The notes under the pieces: generated by a model
Database searches by the model: none
The model's input: the letters and a program-made list of their open reading frames with translations, nothing else
Told to the model about the DNA's origin: nothing
Origin: a virus
Virus record (IMG/VR): IMGVR_UViG_3300013307_000671
Coordinates: 62,001-126,000 of that record
DNA length: 64,000 bases
Strand: one strand, 5' to 3'
Program-made: the position numbers and the translations under genes
Part shown: positions 38,903 through 46,159 of the stretch, piece by piece
Position numbering within the stretch: the first letter of the stretch is position 1
Layout of the letters: each line of letters begins with the position of its first letter

Positions 38903-38925
38903 CAAAAAACCACCCGAAGGTGGCT
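38903..38925 (-). terminator. UUCG-loop terminator after 38933-39352
   Basis: GCCACC(UUCG)GGUGGU followed by six T. Confidence 0.9.
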
Positions 38926-38932
38926 CTTTATT

Positions 38933-39352
38933 TTATACAGCAGGCTTTGCTTTGCCTTTATCGTAAGTGAACGCATCGTAAAGCGTTCCAATACCTACTG
39001 TAAGCAGTGCCAGACACATCCACGACCAGTCAAGCCGCGAGTTAACTGTGATCGCCAGCACTATATAGGCCACAGCAATGGTGAATACCTGCTGACGGGA
39101 CAGCTTATCTGAATAGTCGTGACATTCAGCAGAGATCTCAAAAGTTTGACCTTTAATGTCTTTCTTTTTCTTGAAAACCTCTCCTCGTGATTTCCTCACG
39201 CAATTTACCAAACGTTCAGCCAGCATCAGCCACATAAACACATGCAGGCATGACTGGATAAACTCGACCTTGAAAAAGATACCGTTTAAACACAGGAGCA
39301 TCGCCGCAAAAAACAGCAGCATATCAGAACTAATCGAAATATTCAGTTTCAT
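38933..39352 (-). CDS. membrane protein, 139 aa
   Basis: Membrane segments at about 9-28, 30-47, 88-104 and 108-124, with a basic cytoplasmic loop (RKSRGEVFKKKKDIKG, about 53-68). Second gene behind 39425-39877. Unknown. Confidence 0.75.
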   Translation of the reverse strand: MKLNISISSDMLLFFAAMLLCLNGIFFKVEFIQSCLHVFMWLMLAERLVNCVRKSRGEVFKKKKDIKGQTFEISAECHDYSDKLSRQQVFTIAVAYIVLAITVNSRLDWSWMCLALLTVGIGTLYDAFTYDKGKAKPAV

Positions 39353-39424
39353 TAAAACCTCTTTTTTGATAACAACTCTCTTTAAAAGAACCTCGTATTA
39401 TCTTGAGATTCCGCCTTGTATTTA

Positions 39425-39877
39425 TCAGCCCAACTTTAAGCCTGTTTCTAACTCAATATCATCATCTACCGGATAATCTTCTTCACAATAAGCTCCAATC
39501 ATTTCTATTTGCTCCTGAATATCTCTCCGGTTAGACCAAAGTGACTCAGGAGGGATAACATCAAGCACTGCCTGAATGTAGCCATCAAGACGACGAACGC
39601 ACTTGCGCTCCAGAACTTTAGACCAGTTGCCTTCTTCATCATAGGCATCAATATTTGAACAAAGATAATCTAAGTTAGGTAGCACTTTCGCTCTGCTGGT
39701 TAAATGGAAAGCAAGGATTCTTCTTACATACTCATCATTGCCTGAGATACCTACAGGTTTTTCAGTATAAATAAACCCTTCCTCATCCAAAATACGAGAC
39801 AGAACTTCCTTCACTTCATCAGAGAAAAGTGATGTGTCGATTTTGATTTTTTCAGGAACATTAAGAAATTTTGTCAT
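39425..39877 (-). CDS. unknown acidic protein, 150 aa
   Basis: ATG at 39877 with GAGG upstream. Helical, acidic, no motif. First gene of a two-gene unit. Confidence 0.75.
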   Translation of the reverse strand: MTKFLNVPEKIKIDTSLFSDEVKEVLSRILDEEGFIYTEKPVGISGNDEYVRRILAFHLTSRAKVLPNLDYLCSNIDAYDEEGNWSKVLERKCVRRLDGYIQAVLDVIPPESLWSNRRDIQEQIEMIGAYCEEDYPVDDDIELETGLKLG

Positions 39878-39906
39878 GCTCAATACCTCATTCAAGACAG
39901 ATACTC

Positions 39907-39935
39907 ATTATACCTTTAGGCCAACTTGAGCACAA
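39907..39935 (-). promoter_or_regulatory. promoter for 39425-39877 and 38933-39352
   Basis: -35 TTGTGC (39930-39935), 17 bp, -10 TATAAT (39907-39912). Confidence 0.8.
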
Positions 39936-39943
39936 ACTATAAA

Positions 39944-40363
39944 TCAATAAAAACCAAAATCGTAAGCGACCAGCTCGCCTTTTTTGGTATATCCGAACTG
40001 ACCACAGTCAACAAAATCAGTCCATTCTGGCGTATCTTCTCTTAAGCCTTCATAATGCTCAACATATTCCATCACAGCACAGTATAAGCCATCAATTACA
40101 ACCATACGCGCTTTAGCAACCGGATGACCGAAATCCTGCTTGCTTGACTCTACGCAGTTATCATCTTCACCGTTTTCACTCAACGGCACTTTAATAACGT
40201 AGTTGCCACTTTTCAACTTAAACGTCATACGGCAACGACCAGAGCCAATCATCTCATATTTACCTATCATTTTTTGAATCAAAGCATCAGCAACAGCATT
40301 CTTTTCAGCTTCCGCAAAACCGCCTTCGAACATGTTTTCAACGCCTTTAAACTCAAAAGTCAT
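39944..40363 (-). CDS. minimal protein-kinase-like protein, 139 aa
   Basis: Kinase-like landmarks in order: a Gly-rich loop IGSGRCR (39-45), a VIKVP lysine strand (K58), a hinge-like AVMEYVEH (96-103) and a terminal YDFG (134-137). There is no HRD-type catalytic loop, and the protein is half the size of a normal kinase. It resembles small phage proteins of the pattern G-x-GxxR...VIKVP...DN..E...DFG. Binding without phosphotransfer is possible. Start at 40363 (AAAGGA upstream). Confidence 0.7.
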   Translation of the reverse strand: MTFEFKGVENMFEGGFAEAEKNAVADALIQKMIGKYEMIGSGRCRMTFKLKSGNYVIKVPLSENGEDDNCVESSKQDFGHPVAKARMVVIDGLYCAVMEYVEHYEGLREDTPEWTDFVDCGQFGYTKKGELVAYDFGFY

Positions 40364-40391
40364 GATATTTTCCTTTCGTTTCAATACCTCT

Positions 40392-40420
40392 ATTATATGA
40401 CAACACGAAAAAAGTTACAA
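40392..40420 (-). promoter_or_regulatory. promoter for 39944-40363
   Basis: -35 TTGTAA (40415-40420), 17 bp, -10 TATAAT (40392-40397) with TTGTCA abutting, downstream GGTATTGAAACG. Confidence 0.8.
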
Positions 40421-40427
40421 GCCTTTA

Positions 40428-40562
40428 ATGAAAAAAGTTAAGCTCTTTCAATATGTATTTGATTATGATGGCAACGTATGTTATAAGGTTATTAGGCAAA
40501 TTAAAGGAGAGGGAGAGAATATGAAATATACATTTAATGAAGAAGACCTTGGCCTAGACTAA
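40428..40562 (+). CDS. possible plus-strand miniprotein, 44 aa
   Basis: An uninterrupted plus-strand frame in an otherwise empty 190-bp gap. The first ATG lacks a Shine-Dalgarno; an internal ATG at 40521 follows GGAGAGGGAGAG and would give only 13 residues ending EEDLGLD. Could be a leader, a remnant or chance. Confidence 0.3.
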   Translation: MKKVKLFQYVFDYDGNVCYKVIRQIKGEGENMKYTFNEEDLGLD

Positions 40563-40576
40563 AGCCTTTTGTTTAA

Positions 40577-40602
40577 ATAAAAAACCGCCCGGAGGCGGCT
40601 TT
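40577..40602 (-). terminator. UCCG-loop terminator after 40604-40810
   Basis: GCCGCC(UCCG)GGCGGU with T runs on both strands. Confidence 0.9.
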
Positions 40603-40603
40603 T

Positions 40604-40810
40604 TTAATCCGGGTATTTCTTGTCGAAATCATCATCACTCAACGCGAACTGATCAATGTCAAACTCTGACACGCCCACGCTTAGCGCCTCAATCACAAAG
40701 TTAGTCCAGTCCTTAACCAGTGAGCGATCAATGAAGTTATTGCCAGTCATTTTCTCACGAATCGCGTGAATCTCATCAACACTCAGAACTTTCTTTTCAA
40801 GCTTATCCAC
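40604..40810 (-). CDS. small acidic protein, 68 aa
   Basis: GTG start at 40810 with GGGGA 7 nt upstream and no ATG nearby. Helical, acidic C-terminus. Unknown. Single-gene unit. Confidence 0.65.
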   Translation of the reverse strand: MDKLEKKVLSVDEIHAIREKMTGNNFIDRSLVKDWTNFVIEALSVGVSEFDIDQFALSDDDFDKKYPD

Positions 40811-40839
40811 GTTAAAATCCCCTATTCGTCTTTGTTGTC

Positions 40840-40868
40840 ATAATATCAGGAAGCCTGATGCTCGTCAA
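40840..40868 (-). promoter_or_regulatory. promoter for 40604-40810
   Basis: -35 TTGACG (40863-40868), 17 bp, -10 TATTAT (40840-40845), followed by GACAACA. Confidence 0.65.
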
Positions 40869-41143
40869 ACGATTTCTCCATAAACTTTCACGAATTGCCC
40901 ACAGCTCTCGCATTCATATTCATGCATAAAACGACCATTCTCGGTCCAGTTATTCGCACTACACAGGCAGGCAAGCACACGCACTTTTCCTGGAGACACC
41001 TCGGCCTCACCGAAATCAGATACTTCTGGTTGTTGGTCAAATACATAGGCATTCATTTTGATAAAGCGCGGACGCTCGATGCGATCTGAATGCTTACCGC
41101 AGGCAACCGCCAGATATTTGAAATACATTTCAGCCGTTTTCAT
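40865..41143 (-). CDS. zinc-ribbon protein, 92 aa, paralogue of 41143-41403
   Basis: Cys residues in ACLCSANNWTENGRF and YECESCGQF form a four-Cys ribbon. Very similar to the neighbouring gene. Its ATG overlaps that gene's TGA stop by one base, so translation is coupled. Function unknown; such ribbons bind nucleic acid or proteins. Confidence 0.8.
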   Translation of the reverse strand: MKTAEMYFKYLAVACGKHSDRIERPRFIKMNAYVFDQQPEVSDFGEAEVSPGKVRVLACLCSANNWTENGRFMHEYECESCGQFVKVYGEIV

Positions 41144-41403
41144 CAGGATTGCTTCTCGTATGCCTCAACGAACTGCCCACAGCTACCGCACTCATATTCA
41201 TTGATGAAGCGTCCGTTATCCGTCCAGTTATTACAACCGCACTTGCATTTCAAAATACGGATTTTTCCTTCAGGTATCTCTCTTACGCCAAAATCTGTAA
41301 TGGTTGACTCACCTTCAAAGCTGTAGCCTGAAAGCTTCATAGTGCAATCTGTCCCACCATAGGATACATATTTTAAATATACTTCACGATTTCTGTTATC
41401 CAT
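41143..41403 (-). CDS. zinc-ribbon protein, 86 aa, paralogue of 40865-41143
   Basis: CKCGCNNWTDNGRF and YECGSCGQFVEAY line up with the neighbour, as does the central FG-x-x-E[IV]-x-x-GK[IV]R[IV]L strand. Tandem duplication is evident. Read from the promoter at 42007 through a weak hairpin. Confidence 0.8.
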   Translation of the reverse strand: MDNRNREVYLKYVSYGGTDCTMKLSGYSFEGESTITDFGVREIPEGKIRILKCKCGCNNWTDNGRFINEYECGSCGQFVEAYEKQS

Positions 41404-41416
41404 GCCTCACCTATAT

Positions 41417-41443
41417 GAAAGAGGGCCACTTGCGCAGCCCTTT
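41417..41443 (-). terminator. internal hairpin after 41451-41681
   Basis: AAGGGC/GCCCTCTTT-type stem with a ten-base loop; short T run. Confidence 0.5.
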
Positions 41444-41450
41444 CTATTTG

Positions 41451-41681
41451 TTAATCTTCAAATTTCCAAACAATCCCGGCAGCATCCAGCCTTTGCGCTA
41501 ACGTCTTCTCGTCAATCCAATACATCATTTGACCATCAGAGCCGATCACTCGACCCACATTAACACCGCGTGGCAGCTTCAGCACTTTCTTTTGAATACT
41601 ATCATCTTCGTTTACAGAAGAGGGAATCTTAGATCCTGAAGCATAAACATCAACTCCACCACCACAAACCATTCGAGTCAT
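41451..41681 (-). CDS. small protein, 76 aa
   Basis: Gly/Val-rich with LPRGVNVGRVIGSDGQMMYWIDE in the middle. AAAGG precedes the ATG. Second gene behind 41696-41947. Confidence 0.7.
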   Translation of the reverse strand: MTRMVCGGGVDVYASGSKIPSSVNEDDSIQKKVLKLPRGVNVGRVIGSDGQMMYWIDEKTLAQRLDAAGIVWKFED

Positions 41682-41695
41682 AATAGCGCCTTTAT

Positions 41696-41947
41696 TTAAA
41701 CAATCAGTGAGCCGATAACAGCAATATCGTCAGACAGCTTCACAACACGGAAACCATCATCAAGCAGATCAATACAGCGAACCTTTTCGCCTGCTACCTC
41801 TTCCACTACCAGATAGTCGTCGCCTACGCAGATAACCGAACGCGGACCAATGTCGTTTTTGTCAAAAGAAATCTCACCCGGCTCAAAGCTCAGTTCCTGC
41901 TCTGCCAGTGAAGCCTGCTTCTCAACAAAAATCTCTTTGTTCATCAT
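41696..41947 (-). CDS. small acidic beta-rich protein, 83 aa
   Basis: Several ATGs in a row; that at 41947 has the best spacing to GAGG (41953 and 41944 are alternatives). SVICVGDDYLVVEEVAGEKVRCIDLL suggests an SH3-like barrel. First gene of a four-gene unit. Confidence 0.7.
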   Translation of the reverse strand: MMNKEIFVEKQASLAEQELSFEPGEISFDKNDIGPRSVICVGDDYLVVEEVAGEKVRCIDLLDDGFRVVKLSDDIAVIGSLIV

Positions 41948-41979
41948 AGTCATATCCTCTTAACTGTTCTATAAACGGG

Positions 41980-42007
41980 AAAGCCCCGCGACTCATCAAC
42001 GGGGCTA
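41980..42007 (-). terminator. terminator-like hairpin after 42044-42448, overlapping the next promoter
   Basis: AGCCCCG/CGGGGCT stem with an 11-base loop. Its upstream arm lies at the predicted transcription start of the 42007 promoter, so only read-through RNA can form it. Confidence 0.6.
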
Positions 42008-42036
42008 TTATAGCAAAATAATGCTGTTAAGCACAA
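42007..42036 (-). promoter_or_regulatory. promoter for 41947 to 40865
   Basis: -35 TTGTGC (42031-42036), 18 bp, -10 TATAAT (42007-42012). Confidence 0.65.
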
Positions 42037-42043
42037 CCACTTT

Positions 42044-42448
42044 TTACACGGCTTTGTGTTCTCTGCAGAACGCTTCCGTTTCACTCAAATCGCACAGAAA
42101 CTGCATTTCTGGCGCTTTAATTTCAAGAGAACCAATATCAAGAGATGACGCAGTCACTCTACTTTCGTTCTTTAATACAATCTCTAAGCCAATAGCATTC
42201 GAGCTATCCGTTTCTGCAGGATCATCATATTTGATATATTGAGTATATTGCCCAAGCAGCTCAATAATCTCAGACTGTTCTATCTTTTCTCTTTTTTGGG
42301 ATAGCACATCACTTCTGTCAGTCAACAACAAATCATCAGAGCCTGCACTTTTGCTGAAGGCGTATAAACGTAATCCTCTGATATTGCCTTTATTGGCTTC
42401 CATGTACTCTACTACATCTTTAAACGCATCTTGGGGACTTTTAAACAT
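42044..42448 (-). CDS. unknown protein, 134 aa
   Basis: Last gene of the five-gene unit from 44448, one base behind 42450-42950. Acidic, mixed fold. Unknown. Confidence 0.75.
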   Translation of the reverse strand: MFKSPQDAFKDVVEYMEANKGNIRGLRLYAFSKSAGSDDLLLTDRSDVLSQKREKIEQSEIIELLGQYTQYIKYDDPAETDSSNAIGLEIVLKNESRVTASSLDIGSLEIKAPEMQFLCDLSETEAFCREHKAV

Positions 42449-42449
42449 A

Positions 42450-42950
42450 TTATGCCTTATCTTTGTTATTGTTTGATTTGATTACTTCCATCATGTCTTC
42501 AATCTGGTCAAAATCAAAAGTTAGAATGAAACCATAACCATTTTGCAATATATCTTCTTCCTCATCTTCCTCTGTATCGAAATCTTCGCCTTCCATCATT
42601 TTAATACCGAAACTAAACTTATATTTGGGAACATCTTTGTATTCAGTATCTGTGTCAATCACCTCTGTGAAATGCGTCAGATATTGTGCCAGCAAAGTCT
42701 TAAACACGTCGCCATCAATGAAATCACATGCTTTACCATCTGCGCCCTCATTGCAGAAAAGCTCGGTTTCATCAATAATATCAATCGCGGCCTCATCATA
42801 AGGACACTCCATACGCCCAGCAAAACGAATGCCTACTTTCTGATAAGGCTCTCCTTTTACAGCAAGAGCCGCATTGCGATCCAAAGTCTCAATAAGCAGT
42901 TTTAGCTTCTCTTTATCCTTAAGCCTTGATTGTTCCTCATCTTCAGTCAT
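42450..42950 (-). CDS. unknown acidic protein, 166 aa
   Basis: ATG at 42950 with GGAG upstream. Highly acidic stretches (DFDTEEDEEED, about 130-140). Unknown. Tight spacing to 42044-42448. Confidence 0.75.
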   Translation of the reverse strand: MTEDEEQSRLKDKEKLKLLIETLDRNAALAVKGEPYQKVGIRFAGRMECPYDEAAIDIIDETELFCNEGADGKACDFIDGDVFKTLLAQYLTHFTEVIDTDTEYKDVPKYKFSFGIKMMEGEDFDTEEDEEEDILQNGYGFILTFDFDQIEDMMEVIKSNNNKDKA

Positions 42951-42990
42951 CACCTACTCCTTTTTTATTGTTTTTATTCAGCCTAGCGCT

Positions 42991-43542
42991 TTATACTTCT
43001 ACGCTTTCTGCTACTTTTAAGTCTACCATAACGCCCGTCAGTTTATCAAAAGTGTCTTTAAACAACTCAAATGATGATGCATACGCATTAACGGTTTCTT
43101 TAATAAAAAATCGCTTCAGGAAGCTCCCTTGAATATCCTTATCATAAAAAGAAATAGTCAGCCGCAAGTAATCAGGATTCAAATGGTTATATTTTCCGGG
43201 GTTTTCACTATCTCCCATCATCTCTTCATGATACTGATAGAATAAATCCGTAAACATCTTACTATTCAAACAAGGCACACCTTGCGCATCAAGAAAATAA
43301 TACGTTTGCGCCTCATCAAGCACAATCTCACCTTGCTCAATGCCATGTTCATTTACCAGCACTTTAGACGTTTCAAAACTTATACCAAAGTCAGCAACCT
43401 GTTCACCTTCAGCGTGTTGCTTTAACCTTTCGTCAATCTTAACCATAAAAGACGCCAGTCGCGCCTCAAATGAGGTTTCGCCAGAAACATTTTTTACGTC
43501 TTTTTCTATCTGAATAGCGTTCTCTTTAAAACCTATCTTCAT
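42991..43542 (-). CDS. unknown protein, 183 aa
   Basis: GGAG precedes the ATG, 10 nt behind 43553-44071. Acidic, phenylalanine-rich, no motif. Confidence 0.75.
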   Translation of the reverse strand: MKIGFKENAIQIEKDVKNVSGETSFEARLASFMVKIDERLKQHAEGEQVADFGISFETSKVLVNEHGIEQGEIVLDEAQTYYFLDAQGVPCLNSKMFTDLFYQYHEEMMGDSENPGKYNHLNPDYLRLTISFYDKDIQGSFLKRFFIKETVNAYASSFELFKDTFDKLTGVMVDLKVAESVEV

Positions 43543-43552
43543 AAACTCTCCA

Positions 43553-44071
43553 TTATGCTGATTTCAATACAGGCTCAACCTGCGTCTTAAATACGATTTC
43601 AAAGCGAGAACTCAAGCCATTATGATAACTCACTTCCTTAAAGCTCTCCACAAAGGGACTCTTTGACAGAAACCACTTTACACGACGAGCAATGGCTACC
43701 GCAGGGAAATAACGCGGCTTTCCATCAGTGCGACGGCTGTATGTCTCAATACCGCTAACAAAAATCTCGTGCTTAACACGATCATAATGAATAGAAGTAG
43801 ACTCACGAATATTTTTTGAGAAATGCTCACCAAAATCTACACGCGATTTCTTAGCCTCCTCAGCATGACGCATAATGTCAAAGAAAAAGAACTTCATCAG
43901 AATGAAGTCATTCCCCAACGCTTCCGGCAGGCAATGACGCGCATTATCATCAAACCAACACGAATACAGATGGTTCTTCTCCGCTAAATCATAAAACCAA
44001 CGACGACGACCCGCCGCATTCACCTGATCAACACCACTTTCGCGCACCGCACCTAACATGAAATAGTTCAT
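43553..44071 (-). CDS. unknown basic protein, 172 aa
   Basis: AAGGGA precedes the ATG. Rich in Arg, His and aromatics (for example AGRRRWFYDLA near 21-31), which could suit nucleic-acid contact. Second gene of the five-gene unit. Confidence 0.75.
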   Translation of the reverse strand: MNYFMLGAVRESGVDQVNAAGRRRWFYDLAEKNHLYSCWFDDNARHCLPEALGNDFILMKFFFFDIMRHAEEAKKSRVDFGEHFSKNIRESTSIHYDRVKHEIFVSGIETYSRRTDGKPRYFPAVAIARRVKWFLSKSPFVESFKEVSYHNGLSSRFEIVFKTQVEPVLKSA

Positions 44072-44110
44072 CTTTTCCCTTAATCTTTTTTGAAGAATCT
44101 CTCAAACGAC

Positions 44111-44132
44111 AAAGGCCACAGTTAAGTGGCCC
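44111..44132 (-). terminator. internal hairpin after 44149-44418
   Basis: GGCCAC/GTGGCC stem, six-base loop, poor T run. Confidence 0.45.
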
Positions 44133-44148
44133 AGTTTTTCATTGATAA

Positions 44149-44418
44149 TCAGTTTTCGTCAAAATACGCAATCAGACGTTCCTGAAGATTAGTGATAACC
44201 ACATCCGATTCAGAGGCATCATCAGGATAAACAATATCGTTATGCCCTTCACCATCCAAACGCTCAGCCAGTGTCGCATCTTCCATCAGAAAGGCCTCAA
44301 CGTCCGGCACACGATCAGTGAAGTTTACAACCTCATAAGCAACATCAATCACGTCTTCACCTGCTTCAACCTTAACAATGGCTTCATTCAGTAAACGCTC
44401 AAACAGTGGCTTAGTCAT
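44149..44418 (-). CDS. small acidic protein, 89 aa
   Basis: Very acidic helical protein. AGAGGA precedes the ATG. First gene of the five-gene unit ending at 42044. Confidence 0.7.
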   Translation of the reverse strand: MTKPLFERLLNEAIVKVEAGEDVIDVAYEVVNFTDRVPDVEAFLMEDATLAERLDGEGHNDIVYPDDASESDVVITNLQERLIAYFDEN

Positions 44419-44447
44419 CTTTATTTCCTCTCGTTTTCAATAAAGCT

Positions 44448-44476
44448 ATTTTATGACAACAGAAAAAGAAAAGCAA
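44448..44476 (-). promoter_or_regulatory. promoter for 44418 to 42044
   Basis: -35 TTGCTT (44471-44476), 17 bp ending TTGTCA, -10 TAAAAT (44448-44453), downstream TTTATTGAAAACG. Confidence 0.8.
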
Positions 44477-44505
44477 ACACTTTTTACTGAGATTTCCTCC
44501 AAAAC

Positions 44506-44528
44506 AAAAAAGAGGCCGAAGCCTCCTT
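44506..44528 (-). terminator. UUCG-loop terminator after 44545-44685
   Basis: GAGGC(UUCG)GCCUC followed by six T. Confidence 0.9.
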
Positions 44529-44544
44529 TTTTCATTCGCCTTCC

Positions 44545-44685
44545 TTACGCCGCTTTAGGCAGTGGCTGATTCTTACCGCCATTCACCATGCGACCTTCAA
44601 CCTGTGAGCGAATCGCCGCAGTGTTGTAAATCAGGCCATTAAGAAAGTCCTGAGCTTTGTTAGTGTTTACAGTAGTATTTGACAT
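44545..44685 (-). CDS. small polar protein, 46 aa
   Basis: ATG at 44685 with GAGG upstream; the longer frame lacks a start signal. Asn/Thr-rich N-terminus, basic end. Unknown. Single-gene unit. Confidence 0.6.
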   Translation of the reverse strand: MSNTTVNTNKAQDFLNGLIYNTAAIRSQVEGRMVNGGKNQPLPKAA

Positions 44686-44737
44686 GTTAACCTCGGCAAG
44701 TGTGAGTTGGTTTTTACTGCTCTGCTTCAATGAATAC

Positions 44738-44765
44738 AGTATACAACTAAGACTTATCCGAGAAA
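44738..44765 (-). promoter_or_regulatory. promoter for 44545-44685
   Basis: -10 TATACT (44738-44743) with the common downstream TATTCATTGAAG; -35 TTTCTC is poor (16 bp). Confidence 0.5.
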
Positions 44766-44820
44766 GCGACCTCTGTCACAGTTTTAAATACAAAATAAAT
44801 ATTATAAATCAATAACTTAT

Positions 44821-45009
44821 TTAGACAACCCAAATAATCATAACAATATCATCTTTGCCATAAATATGCACTATTGATACAACCTTGTAAAGATTTTCAT
44901 CACCTTCACACTGAACACATTCATTAATGCGCGGCGCAATAAATGTCGCATTAACGTTTATTTCTTTTAGCTTTTCACCATTAGATAAATTTTTAATTTC
45001 TACTTTCAT
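44821..45009 (-). CDS. small beta-rich protein, 62 aa
   Basis: AAGGTG precedes the ATG. Two central cysteines (CVQC), hydrophobic C-terminus IVMIIWVV. Third gene behind 45062-45487, beyond a UGCG hairpin. Confidence 0.65.
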   Translation of the reverse strand: MKVEIKNLSNGEKLKEINVNATFIAPRINECVQCEGDENLYKVVSIVHIYGKDDIVMIIWVV

Positions 45010-45029
45010 ACATCACCTTATTCTTATTG

Positions 45030-45056
45030 AAAATAAAAGATCCACCCGCAGGCGGC
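45030..45056 (-). terminator. internal UGCG-loop terminator after 45062-45487
   Basis: CCGCC(UGCG)GGUGG followed by ATCTTTTATTTT. Confidence 0.65.
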
Positions 45057-45061
45057 CCCTA

Positions 45062-45487
45062 TTATTTAGCCAGCAGCGCCCGAACGCTTTCCAGCAAGGC
45101 TTTCTCCGACTCTGTTTTGCCTTCAAAGGTTGTGGCTACCTGCTCCAGCACTTTCAACATTTCCGGCACTTTATGCGCGTTTTCGCTGATTACCGCCGCC
45201 GTAGTCTTGCGCACGCTCTCTTCTTTCAGATACACTAGATACTCAGGTGAGCCGATGACAGGAATAGCCGCCCATTTATCAGACACTTTTTCAAAAAGCA
45301 CGTCATTAAACCAATAATCATCTTCCTGATTACCTTCACGATCCATGCCATTTTCATCATAGCCATATGAATCATAGCCCTCCTTGTCAGCCATACCAAG
45401 ACTTTTTTCATCAAGGTAATCCTCAAACCATTTCTGGTTTTTCTTATATGACTTACTTACCGTAGGTGAATATTTGCCTTGAGCCAT
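45062..45487 (-). CDS. unknown protein with short D/G/Y repeats, 141 aa
   Basis: GYDSYGYDENGMDREG (about 38-53) is a run of short YD-x-x-G-like repeats; the C-terminal half is helical. AAGGAG precedes the ATG. Second gene behind 45530-46051. Confidence 0.75.
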   Translation of the reverse strand: MAQGKYSPTVSKSYKKNQKWFEDYLDEKSLGMADKEGYDSYGYDENGMDREGNQEDDYWFNDVLFEKVSDKWAAIPVIGSPEYLVYLKEESVRKTTAAVISENAHKVPEMLKVLEQVATTFEGKTESEKALLESVRALLAK

Positions 45488-45529
45488 AGTGAACTCCTTA
45501 GTTATTTCGCATCACGTAAAGCAATGCAG

Positions 45530-46051
45530 TTAAATGTTATAAGCCTTACTGTCTTCAAAAAAGGTTGTCTTTTCCAGTGCTTTCAGCACTTCCTCAGCTT
45601 TAGGCTGGTAAGGAGCCAGCACCGCTAACTCCTCAATATCTTCCGTGCTTAACTGATAGCTCTTAATCAGCATTGCCGTTCTCTCACAACCATCCATCTT
45701 TAAATACGCCCTCAGACGTTGCTTAGAGAAAGCCACATACTGACTTAGCACACAGTTATCTTTGTCTTTGTGGAAGTTATCCGTCCGGTTTGAATAGTAT
45801 AACTTCATCACAGGCACTATCTTTTTGCTATTCAACATCTCGATAATCTCAAAACGATGAATAATCGCTATCTCTATCGCGTTCTCATAGTTATTAATAC
45901 CAATAACAGGCTTCCCAACAAAAACACGATTGTTAAAAGCCAGTTCATCATAGAGACGCTTCTCATCTTTAGCCGCCTGATTTTGCTCAAGCAATACCGG
46001 AATCTCTGATTCGTGAACAAATCCAAACTTTCTCAGTATTTTGCTAAACAT
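45530..46051 (-). CDS. unknown protein, 173 aa
   Basis: ATG at 46051 with GGGGA close upstream. The longer frame to 46129 would add a hydrophobic helix, but that DNA contains the promoter, so the membrane segment is probably an artefact. Helical, charged. Unknown. Confidence 0.65.
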   Translation of the reverse strand: MFSKILRKFGFVHESEIPVLLEQNQAAKDEKRLYDELAFNNRVFVGKPVIGINNYENAIEIAIIHRFEIIEMLNSKKIVPVMKLYYSNRTDNFHKDKDNCVLSQYVAFSKQRLRAYLKMDGCERTAMLIKSYQLSTEDIEELAVLAPYQPKAEEVLKALEKTTFFEDSKAYNI

Positions 46052-46079
46052 GATGATCCCCAATAACATTAAGACAATC

Positions 46080-46109
46080 AGTATAACGCTTAAGGACAAT
46101 ACATAGCAA
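46080..46109 (-). promoter_or_regulatory. promoter for 46051 to 44821
   Basis: -35 TTGCTA (46104-46109), 18 bp with ATTGTCCTTAAG, -10 TATACT (46080-46085). Confidence 0.7.
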
Positions 46110-46129
46110 CACTTATTTTCTTCGCCCAA

Positions 46130-46152
46130 TAAAAAACCGCCCGAAGGCGGCT
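46130..46152 (-). terminator. UUCG-loop terminator after 46160-46906
   Basis: GCCGCC(UUCG)GGCGGU followed by six T. Confidence 0.9.
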
Positions 46153-46159
46153 CTCTTCA

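Noticed and set aside
45469-45912. Plus-strand frames opposite minus-strand genes, including 5469-5912 and 4927-5238-type shadows
   Set aside because: They are mirror frames of supported minus-strand genes and terminators and lack start signals.
46052-46129. N-terminal membrane helix on 45530-46051
   Set aside because: The helix is encoded by the promoter at 46080-46109; the frame would begin with TTG without a Shine-Dalgarno.
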